From positions 1-64,000 of the forward strand of contig JAJNNY010000048.1 of the NCBI GenBank assembly GCA_022453515.1: DNA of 64,000 nucleotides, read 5' to 3'. The translations under genes and the position numbers were made by a program. The stretch is from Astrocystis sublimbata (taxonomy: Eukaryota; Ascomycota; Sordariomycetes; Xylariales; Xylariaceae). Shown here in pieces: positions 45,869-55,403 of this stretch (position 1 is its first letter; each line of letters opens with the position of its first letter). The notes below the pieces were generated by a model that saw nothing but the letters and a program-made list of their open reading frames with translations, had not been told where the DNA came from and made no database searches.

Positions 45869-47261
45869 GTTGACTGGTGAAAATTTTTGTGCTTGGGCGG
45901 TGTGGTAATGGTATGGTAGAACGGTGGTGTTTGTGATTATTCTTGCGATTATATTGAGCTGTGAAAGTTGTTGGTGGTGATGGAAAAAGTGTTGACGCTG
46001 GCGGTCCTGTCGCCCCCTTTTATAGATGTTGCACAACTGAATGATGACGCACGAATCGACTACTTCTGAAATTCATCAGCAGACCTGTTACAATCATCGC
46101 CAGTAAGTGCATTGGTCAGGGGACCTCCCAAGAATGAGAGTCATCACCTATGACAAGGGCTGGAGATCATCAGACGAAGCTCTGAAGTCCTTCAAAGTCA
46201 ATCAAGGTAGGTTCGTATAGGATGAACTGTAAAAGGAGGAACGTCTTGTAAGGTGCCAATCATTATACGAGCATATGTCCTTGGATTGCATGTTCTCGAT
46301 ACACGATGACCAAACAATACTTGAATCCGTGTGACTGTGAATCGTATGGTCATGTATTACGCCGAGCTTTGATTCTAAAATCTGGATAGGTCCTCAAGCA
46401 TATTGGTTCGCTGTGCTTAGACGATGCCAAGATGTCATCCGTTTAGAGATATGTGAATGTCGATCGTGGTGTTTCGATTTAGATTTTGAGCTTCGGCCAA
46501 TCTTGATGGAAGGGATTCGCACTCGCACTCGCTTCCTCGGTATTCCCAATCCCTGTAGATGCCATCCAATAGTGCCCCGTGACCATCCCCATGTTTCTGC
46601 TTGCTCACACTAGCACTAGCATGGGGCTGGCTGCTCCCGCCAAGCCTTTGACGATCTTTCAAAAATGGCATGATGCAACGAAGCAGCTCCGTATAACATA
46701 CTTTTCGTATTGTTACTACTAAGTAGTAGGTACAGCCATCCTTCGATGGTAAGGAATTAGTAAAATGTCTACTTTCCTTTAACTTCCTATTAATCATGCT
46801 TATTTCAAAAGCGATAAAAATAGTAAATCAAACATATATTAGACTTATCAGGGTTAGTTAAACATCATACTGACATGCTTTGTGAATAGATAGGGTTTTG
46901 GATGTTACTTTCAATGCCAAACGCATACTTTAATTCCCAGCGTAAAATATCTTTATGAAATCTTATTTAATTGTAGAAATTGCGACACTGTGCCGTCTGC
47001 GCCCTGGCTGGTATTTCATTTGAGAAAGCTGTCTTAATCTGGCTGGTTTAACAAACTTTGAAAAACACAATGATGGCGAATACAACCAACAAGGTAATAC
47101 CAGCTTCCTCGACTTTTTAATTATCATTATTGTTAGCTTCCTAGCAAGGGGGAAATATATTAAGTGTCCGGGTCCGAGGTGCTATACAAAATAGATAACA
47201 TACTTTTAACCAGGTTCTTCGTAGTTTATATATTACTTATTATTTTATTATTACCTAGTTA
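45869..47261. other. intergenic, becoming AT-rich
   Basis: 1.4 kb upstream of the secreted-protein gene. From about 46780 the DNA is strongly AT-rich, continuous in character with the transposon, suggesting that the mutated block extends beyond it. No gene recognised. Confidence 0.4.
46018..46024 (-). promoter_or_regulatory. TATA box of the secreted-protein gene
   Basis: Minus strand reads CTATAAAAGGGGGCG, a canonical TATAAAA followed by a G-rich stretch, 150 bp upstream of the start codon at 45868. It is the clearest TATA element in the window. Confidence 0.65.
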
Positions 47262-47305
47262 ACGTCACACATGGGTCAGTGACGCACACGGGTTAGTGAC
47301 GCACT
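47262..47305 (+). repeat. left terminal inverted repeat with internal duplication
   Basis: The outer TIR is followed directly by a second copy of its inner part: GGGTCAGTGACGCAC then GGGTTAGTGACGCAC. The right end has only one copy. Confidence 0.8.
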
Positions 47306-47360
47306 TTTCCTTAATCTTTTATCTCTTCACTTTATTTATATATTTATCTACAATAATAAA

Positions 47361-49016
47361 ATGGTTCAAAAATCTAAAGAAGCCGATCTGCAGCTAGCTA
47401 TTTAAGCTAAAGAACGCGATCCAAAACTTTCTTTATAGAAAGCTGCTCGTTTTTACAACGTTTCTAACCGTATACTAGCACAAAAAATCAACGGCATCGC
47501 GCCTTAATAGATTATAAATATTATAAAGCGAAGTTTAATAATATCTAAAGAAAAAACGATAGCGAAACGTATACTCGAACTAGATACGCGAGCATTTCCG
47601 CCCCGGCTTCGGTATGTTCGAGAAATAGCTAATATTCTCTGACGCGAACGCGACGCGTCCGAGGTTGGCATCAACTGGGCGTTAACCTTTATATAACGAC
47701 GACCTGACCTCCGAACGCGTTATAACCGACGAATCGATTACCAGCGAGCCTTTAACGAAGATCCCGAAAGTTATCGCAAGTAGTTTGGGCTTATAGAGCG
47801 TACAATCGAGCAATATGGGATATAGGTAGAGGATATCTACAACTTTGACGAGACAGGGTTTCTAATGGGCAAAATAACCACCGGGATGGTGGTTACAAGC
47901 TCTGAAAGACGTGGGCGACCTAGACAAGCCGAGCCTGGAGGTAGAGAATGGGTTATTGTGAACCAGGCCGTTAATTCTCAAGGTTGGGCGGTGCCGCCAT
48001 ACATTATCTTCGCGGGCAAGGTCCACCTCGCGTCCTGGTATCGCGACGCCGTATTACTACGCGATTGGGTCGTAGATCTCTCGGACAACGGCTGGACCAA
48101 TAATAAAATAGGTATACGATGGGCAAAACACTTTAATAATCATACTTGGAGCCTAAAAAAGGGTGTTTATCGCCTCTTGATCCTCGATAGTTACGAAAGC
48201 TACTATTCGATAGAATTTAAAGAATATTACCGGCTTAACAACATTCTTATACTTTGTATGCCTGCTTATTTATCGTATAGACTCTAGCCTCTCGATCTAG
48301 TCCCTTTTAGTGTGCTAAAACGGAAATATGGTCAAAATGTTAAGGGTTTAATACGGCGTTACTAAACCTATATTAAAAAGCCAGACTTTTTTACCGGCTT
48401 TTTAGATATATTTATATATGTATTTATAGAACAAAACATTTAATCGGGTTTTAAAGCAGCTAGAACTGTTCTTTTTAATCCTGAAAGGGTTATTTCTGTG
48501 TTAGATATGCGAGAAATAGCAAAAACACCCTCGCTAGACCCCAAGCTTTTACCTGAATCTTGGATTTCAAAGACGCCTACCACTACAATAGAGACTAAAC
48601 GTTAATTAACTCTTATTAAGACTAGGGTTAAAAATTATTTCTTAAGCTTACTAACTAAGATTTTTGATTCTATTAACTTAATTACGAAGGTAACGTAGGG
48701 GTTGATGTATCAAAATGCTTTGTTGCGCCAAGAGAACCAAGAGCTTCGCGAGACCAACTATATCTTAAGCAAGCGTTGCAGGACCAAAAATAAACATTTG
48801 TAAAGTAGAGGGTCTCTTAGAGTAGCTAATGCCCAAGTTTTACGGGAATTTAGAGGTGATACGGTAGTTGAATCTAGTGATGAAGCTGAGAGTAGTCGTC
48901 CGGTAAAGAGGGTGCAGACGGGTCGAAGGCGCTGTGGCACCTGCGGAGAGCCTGGACACAATGCGCGAACTTGCCAGGCAGATGTAGAAAGCTCTAATGA
49001 AGAAGACTCCGATTGA
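47361..49016 (+). pseudogene. Fot1/pogo DDE transposase, riddled with stop codons
   Basis: From ATG 47361 to TGA 49014-49016 a single frame of 551 codons can be followed with no net frameshift but 14 internal stops. Recognisable parts: N-terminal helix-turn-helix start MVQKSKEADLQLA; LDTRAFPPRLRYVREIANIL; the DDE start YNFDETGFLMG (about 47835-47867); then VHLASWYRD, WAKHFNNHT and LLILDSYESYYS (second Asp; relatives have HxxH where YxxY stands); PLDLVPF gives the third Asp region. The C-terminus has a CCHC zinc knuckle CGTCGEPGHNARTC. Stops such as LQLAI-TAA-AKERDP and SL-TAG-KAARFYN fall where relatives have Gln or Arg, as expected from C-to-T changes. Not functional. Confidence 0.88.
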
Positions 49017-49079
49017 TTTAATTGATTTACATGTGTTGTGGTTGAGTTATTCAAGTTGGCGCATGAGACATGGGAAAAA

Positions 49080-49105
49080 GTGCGTCACTGACCCGTGTGT
49101 AACGT
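49080..49105 (-). repeat. right terminal inverted repeat
   Basis: Plus strand GTGCGTCACTGACCCGTGTG followed by TAACGT, the inverted partner of the left TIR, next to TA. Confidence 0.85.
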
Positions 49106-49965
49106 TATATAGTAGTTATTTGATATTTAAATACAGTTTGTTGATTATATAATAGTTATCCTACTATTAAAGGAATATTTATTATACTATATGCCAACAT
49201 CTCCCTCCACTCAACTACACCTATACCGGACACTTAATCTTACCCCCATATGCCTGGTCAGATGGGCTGTTTTGAGCTTTTCTTCCCAGCCGTTGTATTT
49301 GGTTTAGCATCCGACGGGCGTTCTCAAGAACTATTTCTATGACATCCCAGGCGTGGGGCAGGATAATGTCCCTGAAACTGCGAGACGAGCTGCCCCAAAC
49401 CCCGATGATGAAGACCGCGGATAATTAGAAGATACGTAAGAACTGGCTCGGCAACAAAGCTGGCTGTGAATCCGCTTGGCAGTGGGACACAGCCTTACAA
49501 GTCTCCTGCATGGACAAAGAGTCAAAGACCAATGTGGGCGTACAGACAATGCAACGTCGGTCAGTACTAACGGATTGATTTATAATCCATAGGTAGTATA
49601 ACGTGGAGGCGATTTATAATCCATAGGAAACATGGAGGCGGCGAGCCTGCCGCTGCCTACTACAAGTCAATTTCAGGGTCCCCGGCATTGCCTCACTCCC
49701 AGTTCAATAGTTTCTTGCCCCCCTTTGGATTTGTCACACAGGCAGCTTTAATGGGCCATCCAAATCATAAATTAACCCACATTATTTGTTTTGATGTTCA
49801 TGAGAACTCCAATTCAACCGACAAGCCCACTCCCTTATGTTGATCTAGCCCACAACAGCCGAGAATCTGCTAAAAGTCCAAAAGGCACCATTGTTGTTCC
49901 TAGTCGTAACACGCTCGTGTTAATAGTCCCAAAAAAGCTCTCATATATTTGTCAATTAGTTAGCT
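49106..49965. other. intergenic; short unassigned open stretches
   Basis: AT-rich to about 49200, then normal composition. Two short frames look protein-like but were not recognised: PTGVLKNYFYDIPGVGQDN at about 49311-49367 and a Trp/Cys-containing stretch at about 49436-49570 (KNWLGNKAGCESAWQWDTAL). They may be relics of a gene broken near the transposon. The MFS promoter lies at the right end. Confidence 0.3.
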
Positions 49966-52144
49966 ATGGAATCACCCCAGGATCCAGAGGCAGGCCGTAA
50001 AGCGCCTATCACTGCCAAAGATGACGAGGCCACAGGCGATACCAATGCCTATGTTACTGGGAAAAAGTTGGTCATCTTGGTGGCCTGCATCGCTATGGCG
50101 TGCTTCCTGGTTCTCATAGACACCATGGTAGTCAGCACGGTAAGCGCCATGTTTCCTGCCATCGAGCCCATGTTCGCCATTGACACAACGGATTGTTTTG
50201 CCTCAGGCCATACCCAAGATAACAGACGAGTTCAAATCTCTTGCGGATGTTGGTTGGTATGCGAGCGTGTATCAGTTCGGAAGGTGAGGTGTCTCGAGCC
50301 CGGCCGAAATAAGTTCAACAACCTCTAACTCTGACATCAAGTGCGGCCCCCCAACCCCTAGCCGGCAAAGTGTATACATACTTCAAAAGCAAGGTATGTT
50401 CTCCCTTCAAATATTTTCAGGATTGTAGTTAACCCAGAAATTAGCCTTCTTTCCTTATTTTCTTCGCCGTATTCGAAATAGGCTCGTTGCTATGCGCAAC
50501 AGCTGTCTCATCCAACATGTTCATCGTTGGGCGTGCCATCGCTGGGTTCGGTGGCGCTGGTATTATCAATGGGGCCCTCACGATTATATCTGGCTCTTCG
50601 CCTATGGGAAAACGGCCAGGTGAGTAACTTTGTTGCGTCGTATTTGAGCATGCAGAACGCTGACATCTGTGTTTGATCTAGGCTTGATCGGTATTACTAT
50701 GGGCGGTGAGAAACGATAAAGCATTGAACACGGACCTTCGAATGGTATCTGATAATCATGACATAATTAGTGAATCAACTTGGTTTAATCATCGGCCCTC
50801 TCATCGGTGGCGCTTTTACTTCCTATGTGACATGGAGATGGTGTAAGTGAAAACAAACATCCCATGGGCGGGTACATTTTTGGTTCCTGTGTACAATACT
50901 AACAAGTCTCGCAGGCTTTTATATCAACCTGCCACTCGGAGGTGTAACCGCTCTCGCAATCGCATTCATGCGTATCCCCGAGCAGGCAGCAAAGCCTAGG
51001 GCTCTAGCAGTCCTTCCGCATCTGCATAAATATCTGGACCTCTTAGGGTTCGTACTTTTCGCGGGATCGGTATTGCAATTGCTCCTTGCCCTCCAGTTCG
51101 GAGACGTCACTTTCCCTTGGAACTCATCCCAGATCATCGGCCTCTTCGTTGGCGCTTTTCTCACCTTCGTTGCCTGGTTCTTCTGGAATTACCGTAAAGG
51201 GGACGACGCTCTGCTGCCTTACTCGATGATCAGCCGGAGAGCGGTATGGTCAGCAGGCTTATACCAGTCCATTCTGCTCTCAGCTCTTTATGGATCGACA
51301 TTCTACCTTCCTATCTACTTCCAGGCGATCAACGGCGCAAGTGCCATTCTGAGTGGTGTCGATCTTCTCCCCTCTATTTTGCCACAACTTCTCTTTGCTG
51401 CCTCATCTGGATTCGCCTGTAAGTCTGGTTAAATTTCACCTATTGGCAATACATTGGAATTGGCCCGTCAATTACTGACAATGATGTAGTGGCTAAAGTA
51501 GGGTATGTCATACCATTCGCCATTTTCGCGACTGTCCTCTTGTCAGTCGCCAACGGACTGTACTCGCTGCTTCAACCTGGTAGCCCAACAGGCTGGTGGG
51601 TCGGCTTCCAAGTCCTTGGTGGAGTTGGCTCAGGGGCTGGCTTGCAGGTGGTAAGTGCACTACGGGATAATGAAGTGGCGGCATCGACTAACCAATCCTA
51701 CAGGCCATCATAGCCACACAGGCAGTAACATCAAGCCAAGAGCTCTCATCAGCAATGTCGTTCATCGTCTTCTGTCAATCGATTGGCCCTGCAGTCATTC
51801 TGGCCTTGTGTCAACTGGTCTTCATCCATGGCCTACAGACCCAGTTACCTGTCCATGCTCCCAATGTTGATACCGCAGCGGTGATACAGGCCGGAGCGAC
51901 CCAATTCCGTGCCTTTGTTCCCTCCAGCGAGCTTCGTAATGTACTTGTCGGATATGCAACCGCTATTGATCAGGTTTTCTATCTTCTCGCGGGGCTAACT
52001 GCTATCGGCATCATCGTCCTCTGGGGGATGGGCTGGGTAGACATTAGGAAGAAAGAAGCACCCTCTGAAATAACACTTGAAAATAAAAAAGAGGATCGGA
52101 TTACGGATGAGGGGGGACTACAGGGCCAAGGTAGCTCCAAGTGA
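49966..52144 (+). CDS. MFS transporter, DHA2 (14-TM) drug/toxin efflux pump type
   Basis: Nine exons: 49966-50139, 50207-50283, 50342-50393, 50445-50619, 50682-50705, 50771-50842, 50915-51418, 51490-51650, 51704-52144; 559 aa, all joins in frame. Motifs: [25 protein letters not shown] segment across intron 1, [32 protein letters not shown] (motif near TM4), [29 protein letters not shown] (motif C region, typical of DHA2), and a charged C-tail ([19 protein letters not shown]). The micro-exon of 24 bp is unusual but preserves [14 protein letters not shown] plasma-membrane proton antiporter exporting a small molecule is inferred, possibly the product of the neighbouring P450/PKS-relic locus. The 3' end faces the P450 gene. 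Confidence 0.9.
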
Positions 52145-52743
52145 ATTTCAAAAGGCAGAGATGAGGATGTCGTTAAGTCAGGCTAAATGTGTGATTGGGG
52201 CAGAGCGAACAATGTTTCCGTCCACTGGAGCGAGGTAAGCTGGCGGGAGAGAGACAGAGATTTGTTGTACAAGGCAGATCAACATCATGAGAATGATAAT
52301 ATAAAACTATAATTTACCTAGGTACCTCATCAGAATAAATCTTTCGACGGGTCTCGCCCCTTAATACTAAGCAACACTTAAGAGGTGGTGGAAATTTCTG
52401 TGGAAATACCTCAAAACGTGGTTGATTATCACACTTGCCGTCCTGCCTCAAAATCTAGTTACCTATGGGCTACTTCGGGCTTCTGTATAGTGTTGTAACC
52501 TTTTATCGACTCGAGATCAGCACTTGGAGGTCTACCAATTGGAATGGAATGGAAGACAAGCACAAAGACATATGGGACAAGTAGGCATCGGCAAAATAGC
52601 TACTGAGATAAGTTAACTAGATAAAAGTATAGTAATCCGCCATATGGGCTTGACTAATCGTAAGTCTGGCATGTTTATTGCCATCGCCATCGTCACATGA
52701 GGCAGTACTTCGTTCATTTGCTTCAATAGACAACTCATAGTCC
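52145..52743. other. convergent spacer MFS / P450
   Basis: 599 bp of 3' flanks. Contains TTTACCTAGGTACCTC at 52315-52330. Nothing else seen. Confidence 0.4.
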
Positions 52744-54501
52744 TCATCCTTTATGGTATGCTACAAAAGCTTTCAAGAAACCGTTGCTGTTGGTACCAAT
52801 GGCAAATTGGTCACTGCTGCAGAGGAAGTCTTCAGTCTTTGCCTCCATTTTGAAGTCATATCGTAGGACCAATGTGGAAACCACGAGGTACATCTCGGCC
52901 CAGGCAAGACTAAAAGCGTATTAGCAACACTATGGGCATGAAAGATGCACAATTAGAAGGATCGGATGGCGTACTGCATGCCCACACAATTCCTACTTCC
53001 TTTCCCGAAAGGAGCCCAGAACTTCTCTAGCTCTCTGCGTTTGTTGAGGTCCACCCACCGGTTAGGGTCGAACTTGTTAGGGCTCGGGTAAAGGGTCTCG
53101 TCTGTGTGCATTAGTATTGTCGTCATGCCCACAGGAGTTCCAGCTGGAATCCTCCAGTTTTCGTAGTGCAGGTCCCTATCCGGAGCAATGCGCGTCATGC
53201 GTGAAGCAATCGCAGGGCTCAGGCGTAGCCCTTCCATCAGCACTGCAGTCAGGAAGGGCAACTGTTCGAGAGACTTGAGGTCGGGAAAGGCGATCGATTC
53301 GACGTCATCTGACTCCATATTCTTTGTTCCTAGCAGGGCAAGCTCGGCACGCAGCTGCTTGAGGATATCGGGGTTACTGAAAACATTGACCAAAATTAAT
53401 CGTAGAGCACTTGCAGTTGTCCCTGTGCCGGCTCCCACTACAGTAGAAACATCTTCGAAGATGCGGGTGATCTCCTTTTCCTGGGCTGGGAGCTTGGATG
53501 CCATGATAGCATTGACTATAGTTCTGTGGTCCGGATCAACTGCTTCAGGTGAACTGGCGGCTGAGACGAGCTTGATGGTGTCTTGTTGGTGCTCCTGTCA
53601 AGCCGTTAGTAAAAGTTATACAGCACTGCAACATAGCCTAACCGTTATTATCTTGAAGAATGACTTCATTCCCTTGTCGGCTGTCTTAAGTACCAAGGCC
53701 CTTGGGACAACCTTCGTCAAGAAGGGGCCAAACCATCGCACATGCTTCGTGGTCCGCCATATATGCCCAGAATCTGCACCTGGGGGGGACAAGGCAGCCG
53801 CGAACTCCTCTTGGCCTAGACTGTCGTAATCTTTGTCAAGGATGTATTCATTCGCAACATCGCGAGTGAAAGCTTTAACAGCAGCGCCGAGGTTGATGGC
53901 GTCCTGCCGGCCCGCAAACCTGGAGATCTGAACAAGCAGTTTCTTTAAGTGTCTTCGGAGCACTTCTTGCCGACTAGCTACCCTTGCCTTTGAGAAGAAG
54001 GGACTCGGGGGTTGACGTCGGGCTTTATGGACGGCATGGTCGGCCACGAAGATGGTGGACCCGCCGGCCGTAAACGCATCGACGTTCCATGCATACTTGT
54101 CCCATCTCCCTTCTTGTCGGTATATGACGTCGAAGAAAGTCGGATCGCTGACGTGGAGCTCATAGGGGCTGATACGGACGATTGGACCTGCATCACATTA
54201 TGAACCTAAGAATTGTTCGCAGGACGACAAGAACAAGAAATTTGTTAGATTCATAGGGTATCTGACCGTATTTTCTGTGCATCGCAGCGATTCTGAATGT
54301 GTACTGCCCATTTTGAATCACATCATAGTAGGCTTCGTGCCATCGCGTAATGGCGGCCAATTTCGGGCCTGGAAATCGGGCAAGGGGATGGAAAAACATG
54401 CGATAGAGGGCAAGAGCCACACCATAGGCGATGAGGAAATAGGCGAGATAGTCCCAATGGCCCGCAAGCCATCGCAGAGCCTCCATAGCTATAGAAATCA
54501 A
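52744..54501 (-). CDS. cytochrome P450 monooxygenase
   Basis: Four exons: 54501-54267, 54187-53643, 53594-52975, 52909-52744; 521 aa. N-terminal membrane anchor WDYLAYFLIAYGVALALY then the proline hinge FPGPKLAAITRWHEAYYD. K-helix EGLR (Glu381-Arg384), FDPNRW, and heme loop FGKGSRNCVG with the thiolate Cys463. The I-helix is VGAGTGTTAS: the acidic residue usual before the Thr pair (A-G-x-D/E-T-T) is Gly318. Splice sites: GTCAGA (weak), GTTAGG, GTACGC donors; all joins in frame. Resembles fungal trichodiene-oxygenase/CYP58-65-like P450s. ER membrane, oxidises an unknown secondary metabolite; neighbouring MFS and PKS relic support that context. Confidence 0.88.
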
Positions 54502-54930
54502 TAGGGCTTCACAGTGGCTTCGGGAATGCGGATGCGACTAGAAGTGGGTCGAGCGGAGTGAATCCTGACAAGATATTCGAGTAATTGAGAACAAGCAGGA
54601 AATGGCGAAGGGCCACTGAATTCCTCGGCCGTCCTTTGTTTGGGGGTACCGCCAACCGTGGGAAGAAGGAGGACGATTACGATGACGCTTGATACATGTC
54701 TTATGTCATGTGGCACATCAGCTGCACCACCCACCAACGCGGGGGTGGACGTCCCAGTTGCTTTATAATCGACAGCGAGATGAGAGATCCTAAAATAGTT
54801 GGAAGATGAAGGCCAAGTTCTTCAAACTAGAGATGATGGGAATCTGGCCTAAGATGGCCCAGAGGTAGATTGGCAGATAGTACATCATGACAAAGAATGA
54901 TCTAGGTTGGACGACGGTGAACAGTGCTGA
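54502..54930. other. upstream of P450
   Basis: 429 bp between the P450 start and the PKS relic; probably the P450 promoter plus degraded DNA. No motif assigned. Confidence 0.35.
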
Positions 54931-55403
54931 GACCCAAATCACAGATTCAGAAACGGAAATGCCCATATGCTAACCGGCCTGAAGCCTCTCGGTATCCGCA
55001 AGCTGATGGAGCGCGAGCGCGGCTTTGGCGCGGAAAACGATATTATGCTTGAGTCTCGTACTTCGCTGCTGGCAGCTTCTTTGTTGATCGAGCAAGCTAC
55101 AAGTGCGCTGGGCACCTTTGTTACTATCGCCAACACGGTCTCTCTTCTAGATGCTGTGTTGTAACTGACAAAGAAGCGTTTCTGTAACCTCAACTGACGC
55201 CGCTCATCTAAATCGACGATAGCCGGCCGATCCTACCGTTTGGCGTCGATAGCATGTTGGCTGCCGAATTTCGCATCTGGGTTGAGAATACTTCCAAAGA
55301 GGACGTGCCTTATCTTGACATCATCGGTCGGCAAAAAGCGCTGTATCATCTCGTCGAAAGGTATCTTGAGGAGAAATCAGTGAGTAGCTGGGCGGCCGCC
55401 TAG
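54931..55403 (+). pseudogene. relic of a polyketide synthase C-terminus (post-KR segment and ACP)
   Basis: Two frames, offset, read like the end of a highly reducing fungal PKS. 54931-55164: RFRNGNAHMLTGLKPLGIRK followed by GAENDIMLESRTSLLAASLL, as in the region after the ketoreductase. 55212-55403: DDSRPILPFGVDSMLAAEFR, then ENTSKEDVPYLDIIGRQKAL, an acyl-carrier domain with the GVDS phosphopantetheine serine. They are separated by stops and a frame change, and no KS, AT, DH or ER part is found upstream (P450 lies there). Interpreted as a remnant of a deleted PKS gene. Assignment rests on remembered family patterns. Confidence 0.6.

Larger units (their letters stand above)
47262..49105 (+). 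mobile_element. Fot1/pogo-type DNA transposon (Tc1/mariner superfamily), inactivated
   Basis: 1,844 bp, flanked by TA on both sides (47260-47261 and 49106-49107), the expected target duplication. The left end is ACGTCACACATGGGTCAGTG followed by ACGCAC; the right end reverse-complemented is ACGTTACACACGGGTCAGTG followed by ACGCAC, so 24 of 26 bases match. It contains one transposase gene in a single frame broken by stops. Length and organisation fit fungal Fot1/Pot2-like elements. DNA is AT-rich and stops fall where Gln/Arg/Trp codons are expected, the pattern left by repeat-induced point mutation. Confidence 0.88.

Noticed and set aside
49311..49400. DIPGVGQDN stretch resembling a GMC oxidoreductase motif
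   Set aside because: Only a few residues match, the frame closes quickly on both sides, and no FAD-binding motif is nearby.
53188..53829. 213-aa plus-strand frame across the P450
   Set aside because: It overlaps the heme-proximal P450 exons and an intron; P450 motifs settle the strand.
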